A stretch of 64,000 nucleotides of DNA from Terribacillus sp. DMT04. Lineage in GTDB: Bacteria > Bacillota > Bacilli > Bacillales > Amphibacillaceae. The position numbers were made by a program, and so were the translations under genes. Location of the stretch: positions 1,304,001 through 1,368,000 of the forward strand of contig NZ_CP077639.1 of assembly GCF_019056395.1 (NCBI RefSeq), in the 5' to 3' direction. Positions 11,204 through 19,201 of the stretch are shown here, one piece after another. Below the pieces are notes generated by a model, which did not search any database, was not told the DNA's origin, and was given only the letters and a program-made list of their open reading frames with translations. The first letter of the stretch is position 1. Each line of letters begins with the position of its first letter.

Positions 11204-12557
11204 TTTGCAGTTTCTTGGATACTGTTAGCAGAATGATACCTACTATAATAGTCACAATACCAATCGCACTAAAAATTTCAAGATAGCCGAGTGATTCTGT
11301 TAAAGCTGCTAGTTGACCAGCAATGATATTTGAGATTCCTGTTGCAGCCATCCAGATACCCATTAATAGGGAAGCTATTTTAATAGGCGCAACTTTACTT
11401 ATCATTGACAACCCGACTGGTGATAGACATAATTCGCCGAGCGTATGGAAGAGATAAGTAAATACAATGAACAAGATGTTCGCTTTTTGGGTAATGTCAG
11501 CTTCATTGCTGCCAGTAAATAATACTGCTGGTACTAAGATTATAAAACCAATTCCTAGTAGTACCATTCCCATAGACATTTTAGTAGTAGTATTGATGTC
11601 TCCGCGTTTTGTTCGACTTAGTTTTAACCATATACCTGAAAGAATTGGCGCCAGAATTACAATGAATACAGGGTTCAGTGATTGGAACCAAGATACAGGC
11701 ACTTCATAGCTTCCAATCGTTCGATCGATAAAGTCTCGTGTATAAAGCGTTAGGGATGTCCCAGCTTGTTCAAAACCAGCCCAGAAAAAGATAACGAAAC
11801 AAGCAAGAATTAATACAGCTACTGTTCGTTTCTTATCCGCTTTTGTTAGTTTAGCAGGAGTCCCGCCATTCACACTTGCAACTTTTCTTGCAGGTTTTGT
11901 CCCAATATCGCCTAGATATCGTTTGCTTAAAGAGTTAAAAATAACCTGTCCGATAATCATTCCGATTGATGATGCTAGGAATGCCCATTTAAAACCGAAA
12001 TGTTCAATTCCTGATGCATCTACGGTGTGGAAAAGATCTTCTGCTAAGAAACCTGCTACAAGTGGAGAGAAGAATGCTCCAATATTAATTCCCATATAAA
12101 AAATTGTGAAGGCAGCATCTTTTCGTTTATCAAGCGGCTCATATAATTCACCGACATGTGTCGAAATGTTCGGTTTGAAAAATCCGTTACCGATAATCAA
12201 GAACAGCATTCCGACATAAAGCCCTGCTTGTGTATTGAAAAGGAATAAACTGAAATCACCAATAGCCATTAGAATACCGCCAATTGTAATTGCAGTTCGC
12301 AGTCCAATAAACCTGTCTGTAAGCCAACCGCCAATAATAGGGGTGAAGTATACAATACCAGTATAAAAACCATATATAAGCGCTGCGGTTTGAGTATCCA
12401 TTCCTAATCCGCCACTTATTACTGTGGCAGTCAGATACAGCATTAGTACAGCACGCATACCATAATAGCTATATCTTTCCCACATCTCAGTGAAGAAGAG
12501 AAGATACAATCCCTTTGGATGCTTCTTCCCTTGTGGGATTGTAGCTGGTGTATCCAT
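11181..12557 (-). CDS. dtpT: POT/PTR2 family proton-coupled di/tripeptide transporter
   Basis: 458 residues, about 12-14 membrane segments. The family motifs are present: FTEMWERYSYYGMRAVLMLY near the N-terminus (the ExxERFxYY-type proton/peptide motif), GGWLTDRFIG, and FTIFYMGINIGAFFSPL. These carriers import di- and tripeptides with protons. ATG 12557 is chosen because AAGGGAGGAT lies at ideal distance; the open frame extends ten codons further upstream without a site. The gene faces the ABC ATPase and shares its terminator. Confidence 0.93.
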   Translation of the reverse strand: MDTPATIPQGKKHPKGLYLLFFTEMWERYSYYGMRAVLMLYLTATVISGGLGMDTQTAALIYGFYTGIVYFTPIIGGWLTDRFIGLRTAITIGGILMAIGDFSLFLFNTQAGLYVGMLFLIIGNGFFKPNISTHVGELYEPLDKRKDAAFTIFYMGINIGAFFSPLVAGFLAEDLFHTVDASGIEHFGFKWAFLASSIGMIIGQVIFNSLSKRYLGDIGTKPARKVASVNGGTPAKLTKADKKRTVAVLILACFVIFFWAGFEQAGTSLTLYTRDFIDRTIGSYEVPVSWFQSLNPVFIVILAPILSGIWLKLSRTKRGDINTTTKMSMGMVLLGIGFIILVPAVLFTGSNEADITQKANILFIVFTYLFHTLGELCLSPVGLSMISKVAPIKIASLLMGIWMAATGISNIIAGQLAALTESLGYLEIFSAIGIVTIIVGIILLTVSKKLQTMLDARD

Positions 12558-12709
12558 AATAAAAAATCCTCCCTTTTTGTCGAACATTGTCCATTATACG
12601 TTATAGTTTTTCTCGAATTCAAACAATTTTGTTATATGAAGTAAAAGTAAAACAATTGCTAAAATTAGCACTTGGGGATTAATTCCGCAATAGGAAAAAA
12701 TAATATTGG

Positions 12710-12738
12710 TTGCTAGCGTTGTCATTTTTCTTTATAAT
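12710..12738 (+). promoter_or_regulatory. SigA-type promoter of the thiT riboswitch transcript
   Basis: TTGCTA (12710-12715), 17 bases, and a perfect TATAAT (12733-12738), starting transcription about 20 bases before the riboswitch. Confidence 0.7.
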
Positions 12739-12767
12739 GGAAGAACAACAGAAGACAATCGGTACAA

Positions 12768-12860
12768 AAAGCCTGCAGGGGGAGCCATTATGGCTGAGAT
12801 GGACATATGTCCAGACCCTTTGAACCTGTGAGTTAGCACTCGCGTAGGGATGTAGCTTCT
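12768..12860 (+). promoter_or_regulatory. TPP (THI-element) riboswitch
   Basis: Core THI-element sequences appear in order: GGGGGAGCC, GGCTGAGAT, GACCCTTTGAACCTG, GTTAGCACT and CGCGTAGGGA. The closing stem pairs AGC-TGCA with TGTAGCT. It is followed by a terminator hairpin before the thiT start, the usual arrangement for transcription shut-off when thiamine diphosphate is plentiful. Confidence 0.97.
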
Positions 12861-12868
12861 TTGATGGG

Positions 12869-12921
12869 AAAACAATGCACATTTGGGCCATCGGAAGATC
12901 CCGCTGCAGCATTGTTTTTTT
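12869..12921 (+). terminator. riboswitch-controlled terminator of thiT
   Basis: AACAATGC (12871-12878) pairs with GCATTGTT, followed by a T-run ending near 12921; the loop is about 30 bases. It lies between the TPP aptamer and the thiT ribosome site. Confidence 0.8.
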
Positions 12922-12952
12922 GTTGCATTCTTTTTTATAGGGGAGAAGTAAT

Positions 12953-13516
12953 ATGCAATCAAGAAGCAAGGTTTTATTTTTAGTTGAAGTGGCGATTTTT
13001 GCTGCGCTAGCTGTTGTTTTGGACTTATTTTCATTTAAAGCATGGGCCCAGGGAGGAAGTATTTCCTTACAGATGGTGCCAATATTTCTCATGGCTTTCC
13101 GCTGGGGCTGGAAAGGCGGTCTTGTAACTGGATTAGTTGTAGGATTGCTCCAACTTGTTACAGGACCTTATATCATACATGTTGTCCAAGGATTTCTAGA
13201 TTATCCGGCCGCCTTTACTTTAGTGGGGTTCGCTGCGGTAACATCTGGATTGGCACAAAAAGCAGCAAGGCAGAACAATCGATTTAAGCTCGCTTTGCTT
13301 CTTATCGCCGGAACATTAATTGGTAGCGTTGGACGCTTTGCTGCTCATTTTGTGGGAGGCATGGTTTTCTTTGGCAGTGCAGCAGCACCTGGGCAGTCAG
13401 TATGGGTTTATTCATTAATCTACAATGGCTCTTATTTATTACCTAGTTTTATCGCTAGTATGGCAGTTATTATTATTTTAGTGTTCGCTCAGCCCAAACT
13501 TATTCTTCCAAAGTGA
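12953..13516 (+). CDS. thiT: energy-coupled thiamine transporter substrate-binding component
   Basis: 187 residues with about six membrane helices, the size and pattern of ThiT/YuaJ. Diagnostic segments are SISLQMVPIFLMAFRWGWKGG, VQGFLDYPAAFTLVGFA and IYNGSYLLPSFIAS. ThiT is the thiamine-binding S component of an ECF transporter and needs the shared EcfA/A'/T module, which is not in this window. ATG 12953 has GGGGAGAAG upstream. The TPP riboswitch directly upstream independently confirms thiamine as the substrate. Confidence 0.97.
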   Translation: MQSRSKVLFLVEVAIFAALAVVLDLFSFKAWAQGGSISLQMVPIFLMAFRWGWKGGLVTGLVVGLLQLVTGPYIIHVVQGFLDYPAAFTLVGFAAVTSGLAQKAARQNNRFKLALLLIAGTLIGSVGRFAAHFVGGMVFFGSAAAPGQSVWVYSLIYNGSYLLPSFIASMAVIIILVFAQPKLILPK

Positions 13517-13521
13517 AAATT

Positions 13522-13552
13522 AAAGGCACTGTCCATTTGGACAGTGCCTTTT
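13522..13552. terminator. bidirectional terminator
   Basis: AAAGGCACTGTCC and GGACAGTGCCTTT form a perfect 13-pair stem with an ATTT loop and a T-run, between thiT and the convergent stress gene. Confidence 0.9.
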
Positions 13553-13555
13553 GCT

Positions 13556-13906
13556 TTAGATAAGCAAGCCTTCCACGTTTTCAGTTTCTGTGACGATAAG
13601 GAAAATCTTTCCTTCATCCAAGTCTTCTTCAAAATCTTCCGCTTCTTCTTGGGAGAAGCCGATATCTTTTAGTTTTGCGCGAAGTTCATCACCTTGTTTA
13701 CTGAACAAGCTGCCTACTGCACTTTTTGCATCCATCTCGGAAAGACCGATTGTATTCGCATCTACTTTGCTTGATACGCGTTTTGTGCGATCATCATCAT
13801 GTGACAGAACGTAGATATTATCTTTACTAACGCCTTTTGTGCTAAGCAGCTGAATGTCTTCTTGCAGTTTTTCATCGTTTGCGTATTCTCTTAAATATGG
13901 TTTCAT
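13556..13906 (-). CDS. general stress protein, YflT (GSP17M) family
   Basis: 116 acidic residues. The N-terminus (DIQLLSTKGVSKDNIYVLSH) and the middle part (TIGLSEMDAKSAVGSLFSKQ, followed by an amphipathic helix rich in Glu and Asp) match the heat-induced stress protein YflT domain. The function is unknown. ATG 13906 has AAGGAGAGAT upstream. A well-formed SigB-type promoter lies about 40 bases before the start, which agrees with YflT being a SigB regulon member in B. subtilis. Confidence 0.85.
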   Translation of the reverse strand: MKPYLREYANDEKLQEDIQLLSTKGVSKDNIYVLSHDDDRTKRVSSKVDANTIGLSEMDAKSAVGSLFSKQGDELRAKLKDIGFSQEEAEDFEEDLDEGKIFLIVTETENVEGLLI

Positions 13907-13946
13907 GTGTATCTCTCCTTTAAGTAAATATTGTGCTGGTAATTAT

Positions 13947-13972
13947 GTACCCTGCGTGTAATAAAGTTAAAC
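13947..13972 (-). promoter_or_regulatory. SigB-type general stress promoter
   Basis: Minus strand: GTTTAA (13967-13972), 14 bases, GGGTAC (13947-13952). This matches the SigB consensus GTTTAA-N12-14-GGGTAT at all but one base. Confidence 0.75.
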
Positions 13973-14028
13973 TATCATAGAAATCCCTGAAGCAAGGCAT
14001 ACATCTGTTCGCATGTATGTTAAACTAA

Positions 14029-14043
14029 AAGAAAGCGCTTTGC
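14029..14043. promoter_or_regulatory. weak cre-like palindrome
   Basis: AAGAAAGCGCTTTGC, centred on AAAGCGCTTT, resembles a CcpA site but lacks some consensus positions. It lies about 40 bases before the gene at 14080. Confidence 0.2.
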
Positions 14044-14079
14044 ATGTCTTCGGTTATGTAATCGGAAGGAGGAAGCATT

Positions 14080-14436
14080 ATGGTGAATGTCATTGATATG
14101 GATCAGGTGCGGACAAAGAAACGAATGCTTCAGGTTGCCAGGCCAAAAGGAATTGAATACGAAATTTATTTAACAGTGGTAAAGTACGTAGACAAACATG
14201 CCCAGCCAGTTTCGGCCAATGAAAATCTAATGACGACATCATCCGATTTAGCTAAGGTATACAATGGAGATCGTAAGCAGTTTAAGGCAAGCTATCATGA
14301 ATTGCTGCGCTATTGGAAAATCACCTTGCTTGATGAGGAATTTCCTATTGATGAAGAATTTGAGCAGTTCCCCAAACTAGGAGACTTGTGCAGCTTTATT
14401 GATCGTAAAGTACAGCAAGATAAATATACGAGTTAA
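14080..14436 (+). CDS. hypothetical protein, 118 residues
   Basis: I do not recognise this family. The protein is soluble and mixed acidic/basic, starting MVNVIDMDQVRTKKRMLQVA, with predicted helices and no membrane segment or cysteine cluster. ATG 14080 has GGAAGGAGG upstream at good spacing, and a clear terminator follows, so it is very probably a real single-gene unit. A CcpA-like palindrome lies upstream but is weak. Function cannot be inferred. Confidence 0.75.
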   Translation: MVNVIDMDQVRTKKRMLQVARPKGIEYEIYLTVVKYVDKHAQPVSANENLMTTSSDLAKVYNGDRKQFKASYHELLRYWKITLLDEEFPIDEEFEQFPKLGDLCSFIDRKVQQDKYTS

Positions 14437-14442
14437 AGTCAT

Positions 14443-14468
14443 CAGCAGCCGCCAGCTGCTGTTTTTTT
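14443..14468 (+). terminator. terminator
   Basis: CAGCAGC and GCTGCTG around a five-base loop, then seven T. Confidence 0.85.
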
Positions 14469-14574
14469 ATGCAAGGATAGAAAGTGTGTAACTGCAAATC
14501 CTATTGGCGTGACGTTTCATTTCGTATAGGAAAGGCAATACAGAACTAATTGATTGTTAAAAGGAGAGAGTCAT

Positions 14575-15066
14575 ATGGCAAATAAAACAACGGATGTTTC
14601 GGCGGCTGAAGTAGTAGAGCTACTCGAAATAGAGGGCGGCGAGAAAGTAATCATCTTTGGTGCTGGAAACGGTGACTTGGTTATTCCTATTGCACACAAA
14701 ACGAAGGACCGTGTGACAGCACTTGAGGAAGACGAGAGCTTATTAGAAAAGCTGGCACTTCGAGCTGAAGAAGAAACACTTTCAAACATTGACAGAATGC
14801 CAAGCGGATTAGGAAGACTCAATTTTCCTGATGCTTCCTTTCAGCGCGGTTTAGCAGCATTTGTCTTAGATAATACAGACAATCTGGAATTAGCAGCTAA
14901 AGAAATTTATCGGGTGACGATTGAGAAAGGTATTTTTCTGGCGTTAGGCTACAGCAAAGATCAAAGTGCTGACTTGGTAGCCGATAAATTGCAAGGAGCA
15001 GGCTTTGAAGTTACCAACGGACAGCTGCATGAGGAAGTGTATTACGTAAAAGCATATAAAGCATAA
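14575..15066 (+). CDS. class I SAM-dependent methyltransferase-like protein
   Basis: 163 residues. The segment GGEKVIIFGAGNGDLVIPIA has the shape of methyltransferase motif I (Gly-x-Gly-x-Gly loop after a hydrophobic strand), with an acidic strand end at RVTALEEDE and later LERAL-type helices ending in FLALGYSKDQ. It is shorter than most methyltransferases and the substrate is unknown. ATG 14575 has AAGGAGAGAG upstream; the open frame extends seven codons further without a site. It stands alone, with its own terminator. Confidence 0.65.
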   Translation: MANKTTDVSAAEVVELLEIEGGEKVIIFGAGNGDLVIPIAHKTKDRVTALEEDESLLEKLALRAEEETLSNIDRMPSGLGRLNFPDASFQRGLAAFVLDNTDNLELAAKEIYRVTIEKGIFLALGYSKDQSADLVADKLQGAGFEVTNGQLHEEVYYVKAYKA

Positions 15067-15089
15067 AAACCGCCATTTGGCGGTTTTTT
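15066..15089. terminator. bidirectional terminator
   Basis: AAAACCGCC and GGCGGTTTT form a perfect stem with an ATTT loop and T-run between convergent genes. Confidence 0.9.
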
Positions 15090-15112
15090 AACGTTTATCT
15101 GTGTTAACTATC

Positions 15113-16459
15113 TTACAGCATACTTGGAATATCACTTTCAGCTGTTGGATAGGCCCAAAGAAGTGACTTGAGTACTTGAATATCTGCGTTTAACTCGATA
15201 GCTAACGTAAATAAATTGATGAGATGCTCAGCGTATGGGGAATATAGATGAGCGCCAACAATTGTTTGTTTGTGCTTATCGAGGACAATTTTGCTGTATC
15301 CTTCTTCCAGTCTTGTTGTTTTATTTGTAAAGAACGAACTAAGATCCTGTTCTAGGATTGTATAGGCTTCTGCGTTTTTTGCAGCCTCCTCTGCACCGAT
15401 ACCAACAGAAGCAATGCTTGGAAGTGTATAACAGACAGAAGGCTGGACATGCTTGAAGTCGTCCTGCTGTTTCTCTTCCAGCATATGTTGGATTACACGG
15501 CTGCCTGCATCGCCTGCAAGCGGGGTGAGCGGCAGTTTCCCGTCGTCAGCGCAATCACCTGCAGCGTAAATGTGGGGCGCTGAGATACTTTGTTGATTTT
15601 TATTTACTTTTATACCATTTTTGCTGTAAGCAATAGATGTTTGATCTAGACTCAAGTTTTGGACATTTGGTGTTCTGCCGGCACCATGAATTACAATATC
15701 CGCTGTCAATTGTTCAGAGCTACCATCGTTATTTACACGTACATGATACATGTTTCCTTGCTTTTCAACAGACTCCAGTTCCGTATTTGTGCGGATATCA
15801 ATGCCCAACTTTTGGCTGTAATCAACTAAATGACTGACTACATCAGCATCAAAGCCTTCCAGAGGTCTTTTCCCGCGGTGAACAATGGTAACATTGCTGC
15901 CAAACCTTGCAGCGATATGGGCGAATTCAAAACTGATGTATCCGCCGCCGACCAAAATAATCTCTTTCGGCAGTTCATCTAATTCAAAAAAGGCATCACT
16001 TGCTGTCAAATGTTCAAAGCCATCCACTGGGAGTTTTGATGGAGAGGCACCAGCAGCAATTAAGATATAAGCGGCTTGCAGTTTTTTACCGTTAATTTCT
16101 AACGTGTGATCGTCAGTGAACTTCGCATGTCCATGATACACATGGATACCAGCTTGCTCGAACTCTTCTATAGTTGCTTTTGGGATTGACTGTGTAAACG
16201 TATCTTTATAATCGCGCAGCTGTTTCCAATTCAACTGAGAATTTCCGGTGATTCCGAAACCATCCATCCGGTTGAACGCATCTTGAATTTTTACAGTTTC
16301 AACTAATACTTTCTTTGGATCACAACCCCATTGCGGGCATGTGCCTCCGAATGGCTTATCATCAATTACAGCCACAGACCAGCCTTTTTCTCTCGCGGCT
16401 GAAGCAGTGCTGTGACCACTCACGCCTGAACCAATCACAATCAAATCTAATTTTTGCAT
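15113..16459 (-). CDS. pyridine nucleotide-disulfide oxidoreductase (CX4C glutathione-reductase-like)
   Basis: 448 residues. FAD-binding GSGVSG near residues 9-14, a redox-active pair in GGTCPQWGCDPKK, the NAD(P)-binding GGGYIS loop in the middle, and the second FAD motif IYAAGDC are all visible, giving the family's full order: FAD, NAD(P), FAD and dimerisation domains. The C-terminus reads WAYPTAESDIP. The catalytic His-Pro of related reductases (HPT..E) is Tyr-Pro here, so the natural disulfide substrate is unclear. ATG 16459 has GGAGGAAGG upstream. Confidence 0.88.
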   Translation of the reverse strand: MQKLDLIVIGSGVSGHSTASAAREKGWSVAVIDDKPFGGTCPQWGCDPKKVLVETVKIQDAFNRMDGFGITGNSQLNWKQLRDYKDTFTQSIPKATIEEFEQAGIHVYHGHAKFTDDHTLEINGKKLQAAYILIAAGASPSKLPVDGFEHLTASDAFFELDELPKEIILVGGGYISFEFAHIAARFGSNVTIVHRGKRPLEGFDADVVSHLVDYSQKLGIDIRTNTELESVEKQGNMYHVRVNNDGSSEQLTADIVIHGAGRTPNVQNLSLDQTSIAYSKNGIKVNKNQQSISAPHIYAAGDCADDGKLPLTPLAGDAGSRVIQHMLEEKQQDDFKHVQPSVCYTLPSIASVGIGAEEAAKNAEAYTILEQDLSSFFTNKTTRLEEGYSKIVLDKHKQTIVGAHLYSPYAEHLINLFTLAIELNADIQVLKSLLWAYPTAESDIPSML

Positions 16460-16595
16460 CGTATCATCCTTCCTCCATATATCCTGTTACATTTACCCGT
16501 AAGACTTCTTGCAAAAACACAGTACTTACGAGAAGGATAAGTTCTGATAAGATAGAGAAAACAGCTTTATGAGACAAATGATAGGAGTGGCACTT

Positions 16596-17006
16596 ATGAA
16601 AACGTTCAAATTAGCAGAACTTATCTTGTACCCGACTAACGAAGATAGCCTAGAAGGTAAAGAAATGCAGTTAACAGAGGGGTTAATTATTAATAAAGAA
16701 GAAGATAACGAATGGGTATTAGAAGCGGTACTAGACAAAAAAGATTTGGCAATCGTAAGTAACTTATCACAAGATGGCAATGTAGTGCTTGCGCAAGTGC
16801 GGATTACGAAACCAGAAAATCGCCCGGCTTTATTCCTTGTTCAAGTGCAGGAAGTCAATGACTTAGAGGAAGAAGGGAATGTCATTATGAGGGGCAATTT
16901 AAGAAGAGAGGACCGGTCTGATTTGCTCATGACAATTCAACGCCTGCGCAAGGAAGGCAAAGAAGAAGGTGAGATTCTCTTGAGCGGAACAGATTTAACA
17001 GAATAA
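16596..17006 (+). CDS. ywpF: YwpF-like family protein
   Basis: 136 residues of beta-rich acidic protein starting MKTFKLAELILYPTNEDSLE, with QLTEGLIINKEEDNEWVLEA matching the YwpF-like family known mainly in Bacillaceae. Function unknown. ATG 16596 has AGGAGTGG upstream; the open frame extends nine codons further without a ribosome site. It is followed within 80 bases by the potassium transporter gene, which has its own extended -10 promoter. Confidence 0.75.
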   Translation: MKTFKLAELILYPTNEDSLEGKEMQLTEGLIINKEEDNEWVLEAVLDKKDLAIVSNLSQDGNVVLAQVRITKPENRPALFLVQVQEVNDLEEEGNVIMRGNLRREDRSDLLMTIQRLRKEGKEEGEILLSGTDLTE

Positions 17007-17040
17007 GGCATTAAAAAACCAAGCTATTCTTTTATATCCC

Positions 17041-17049
17041 TGCTATAAT
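17041..17049 (+). promoter_or_regulatory. extended -10 promoter of the potassium transporter gene
   Basis: TGCTATAAT is a perfect extended -10 element, about 35 bases before the ATG at 17084. No good -35 is present, which is usual for this promoter class. Confidence 0.6.
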
Positions 17050-17083
17050 ATACGTTTGAAACGTGCAATAAAGGAGTTCTACT

Positions 17084-18448
17084 ATGCGTACCTACGACCC
17101 GCGTTGGCGCTGGGCTAATAATATATCGCCAACTCGATTGATCATTCTATTTTATTTAGCAGCGGTATTAATCTCTACTTGTCTATTGGCATTGCCAATC
17201 GCACATCAGAAAGACACAGATCTTTCTTTTATAGATGTACTGTTTACAGCGGTAAGCGCTATTAGTGTGACCGGACTTTCTTCCGTACCAATTCATGAAT
17301 ATTTTAATACAACAGGTATTATTCTAATCGCTTTTACAATGCAGCTCGGTGGTATCGGTGTAATGACGCTTGGTACCTTCGTCTGGTTATTGTTCGGTAA
17401 GAAAATCGGTTTCAAAGAGCGCAGATTAATCATGGCTGACCAAAATCAAGGTTCTTTTAAAGGTGCCGTGTCATTAATGCGTCAAATTCTCATAGTTGTC
17501 CTGACAATAGAACTTATTGGATTCTTAGTATTGGGAACTTATTATCTGCAATACTTTCCTACTGCTAAAGAGGCGTATTTCCAAGGGTTATTTGCATCAA
17601 TAAGTGCTACGACTAATGGTGGGTTTGACATTACAGGGCAATCGCTAATTCCCTTTCAAGATGATTACTTTGTGCAGTTTGTACATATGCTTCTCATTGT
17701 TCTTGGTGCAATTGGCTTTCCTGTACTAATTGAGGTGAAGCATTTTATTTTCGCTTCGAATGAAGAACGGAATTTTATCCGATTTACTTTGTTTACAAAG
17801 TTAACGACAGTGACGTTTTTAGTGCTGATTGTAATGGGTGCTATTGTCATCGCTTTATTGGATTCCGGTCACTTCTTCGCAAATAAATCATGGCATGAAA
17901 TTCTTTTTTATTCGCTCTTCCAATCTGTTACGACCCGCAGCGGAGGATTGTCCACGATGGATGTTGGGCAGCTTACCGAACAAAATGAATTATTTATGTC
18001 TGCACTTATGTTTATCGGGGCCTCACCAAGCAGTGCGGGCGGAGGTATCCGGACGACGACGTTTGCTTTAGTTGTTATTGCTCTGTATCACTTTGCCAGA
18101 GGAAATAAGCAGATTAATATCTTCCGCAGAGAAATTCACGCAGAAGATTTATTCAAGGCAGTAAATGTGACGATTTTCGGTATTCTAATCGTCTTTACCT
18201 CAGCCGTTATTCTGGCATCCATTGAACCATTTACTCTTACGGAAGTACTGTTTGAAGTATGCAGTGCATTCGGAACCGTCGGCCTGAGCCTAGGAATTAC
18301 CGCTGAGTTGAGCGATGTAAGTAAAGTCATACTGATGATCTTAATGTTCCTTGGGAGGGTCGGTATCTTGACATTCCTTTACTCTCTACATCGCAAGTCT
18401 TCTGGAGCTAATTATCACTATCCGAAAGAACGTATTATCATAGGTTAA
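17084..18448 (+). CDS. TrkH/KtrB family potassium transporter membrane subunit
   Basis: 454 residues with repeated membrane-pore-membrane units. The pore loops carry the single-glycine selectivity filters seen in Ktr/Trk proteins: AISVTGLSSV, SATTNGGFDITG, TTRSGGLSTMD and AFGTVGLSLGI. It is the potassium- (and sodium-) conducting subunit, driven by a cytoplasmic RCK partner such as KtrA or KtrC. A KtrC-like RCK protein is encoded at 35360, far away, as in B. subtilis, where KtrC and KtrD are unlinked. I therefore favour a KtrD-like role, but KtrB cannot be excluded. ATG 17084 has AAAGGAG upstream. Confidence 0.93.
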   Translation: MRTYDPRWRWANNISPTRLIILFYLAAVLISTCLLALPIAHQKDTDLSFIDVLFTAVSAISVTGLSSVPIHEYFNTTGIILIAFTMQLGGIGVMTLGTFVWLLFGKKIGFKERRLIMADQNQGSFKGAVSLMRQILIVVLTIELIGFLVLGTYYLQYFPTAKEAYFQGLFASISATTNGGFDITGQSLIPFQDDYFVQFVHMLLIVLGAIGFPVLIEVKHFIFASNEERNFIRFTLFTKLTTVTFLVLIVMGAIVIALLDSGHFFANKSWHEILFYSLFQSVTTRSGGLSTMDVGQLTEQNELFMSALMFIGASPSSAGGGIRTTTFALVVIALYHFARGNKQINIFRREIHAEDLFKAVNVTIFGILIVFTSAVILASIEPFTLTEVLFEVCSAFGTVGLSLGITAELSDVSKVILMILMFLGRVGILTFLYSLHRKSSGANYHYPKERIIIG

Positions 18449-18485
18449 GAAAAAGGCGGCACCCCTAACGGGAAGCCGCCTTTTT
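18449..18485. terminator. bidirectional terminator
   Basis: AAAAGGCGGC and GCCGCCTTTTT pair with a short loop, between the potassium transporter and the convergent yjcZ-like gene. Confidence 0.85.
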
Positions 18486-18492
18486 AAAGATA

Positions 18493-18648
18493 TTAGCAGT
18501 AGAATGCTGCACCTACAATAATCAACAAGATGAAAAGTACAACGATCAACGCAAAACCGTTGCCACCGCCGTAGCCGCCGACGTTTTCACAACCGCCGCC
18601 ATAGCCACCGCCGCCGAAACCGCCGAAGCCACCGTATCCGTAACCCAT
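18493..18648 (-). CDS. YjcZ family sporulation-type membrane peptide
   Basis: A 51-residue protein. The first 31 residues are mainly Gly with Tyr and Phe ([19 protein letters not shown]), followed by one membrane segment [21 protein letters not shown] ending at the stop. This is the exact plan of the YjcZ/YhfT-type small proteins that are abundant in Bacillus and linked to spores. AGGAGGTGAAACAAT precedes the ATG at 18648. A SigK-type promoter lies about 30 bases upstream, which supports mother-cell expression late in sporulation. Confidence 0.88.
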   Translation of the reverse strand: MGYGYGGFGGFGGGGYGGGCENVGGYGGGNGFALIVVLFILLIIVGAAFYC

Positions 18649-18676
18649 ATTGTTTCACCTCCTAATGCTTACACCT

Positions 18677-18704
18677 TACTATATGGCAAACAGCTAGAAG
18701 GTGT
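18677..18704 (-). promoter_or_regulatory. SigK-type sporulation promoter of the yjcZ-like gene
   Basis: Minus strand: AC (18703-18704), 17 bases, CATATAGTA (18677-18685). This fits the SigK consensus AC-N16/17-CATANNNTA exactly. Confidence 0.6.
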
Positions 18705-18871
18705 ATGGTCATCCGCCCAGATTTACGGGTGTTTTTCTTTGCTGGCGATGGAAGAGAATTATGAAGGAAGGACTACATGCTTGTATGACAAAGGAAACGG
18801 TTAATTGTCATTTTTTGCTGAAGTTTAGGATGGGTGTAACGGAAGCGTTCAACACATATGGAAAAAGTGTG

Positions 18872-18902
18872 AAAAGTAAACGATAAACTTTACTTTTTGA
18901 CA
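18872..18902 (+). promoter_or_regulatory. inverted repeat and TTGACA element upstream of the spo0E-like gene
   Basis: AAAAGTAAA (18872-18880) and TTTACTTTT (18889-18897) form a perfect 9-base inverted repeat directly before a perfect TTGACA (18897-18902). The -10 is poor (GTTATG after 17 bases). TTTGACAAT (18896-18904) matches a reversed Spo0A box at eight of nine positions. The rest of 18705-18870 shows no convincing gene. Confidence 0.45.
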
Positions 18903-18963
18903 ATCTTTTGGCATGATAAGTTATGGAAAAGATTTGAAACTTATGAAGGATAATGGTGATGAT

Positions 18964-19170
18964 ATGATATTGCCTGAGCACGCAAGATATTGCCTGCAAC
19001 ACTCAAATAAATTAATTAACTTAAATAGGCTAACACGCCAAATCGAAGTGCTTCGCGAGCAAATGGCCGAAGTCGCTTTTGAAAAAGGATTTACAAGCAG
19101 CGAATCCATTGCTAAAAGCCAGGAGCTAGACAAGCTCTTGAACTTATACGAAGCGAAACGGAAAATATAA
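18964..19170 (+). CDS. Spo0E-like aspartyl-phosphate phosphatase
   Basis: A 68-residue helical hairpin: IEVLREQMAEVAFEKGFTSS, then a loop and SQELDKLLNLYEAKR. The Ser-Gln-Glu-Leu-Asp motif is diagnostic of the Spo0E family, which dephosphorylates Spo0A-P and so delays sporulation. ATG 18964 is chosen because GGTGAT lies three bases upstream, complementary to the 16S tail. In-frame ATGs at 18913 and 18943 lack good sites. A terminator follows. Confidence 0.85.
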   Translation: MILPEHARYCLQHSNKLINLNRLTRQIEVLREQMAEVAFEKGFTSSESIAKSQELDKLLNLYEAKRKI

Positions 19171-19200
19171 AAAGGACAGGTGCCAAAACCTGTCCTTTTT
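19168..19200. terminator. bidirectional terminator
   Basis: AAAAAGGACAGGT and ACCTGTCCTTTTT form a perfect 13-pair stem with a six-base loop between the spo0E-like gene and patA. Confidence 0.9.
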
Positions 19201-19201
19201 A

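Noticed and set aside
12679-13092. 137-codon minus-strand frame across the TPP riboswitch
   Set aside because: Antisense to a clearly functional riboswitch and thiT; no site or motif.
18701-18886. 61-codon plus-strand frame before the spo0E-like gene
   Set aside because: No ribosome site. It overlaps the SigK promoter region of the opposite gene, and its composition is unlike a real protein.
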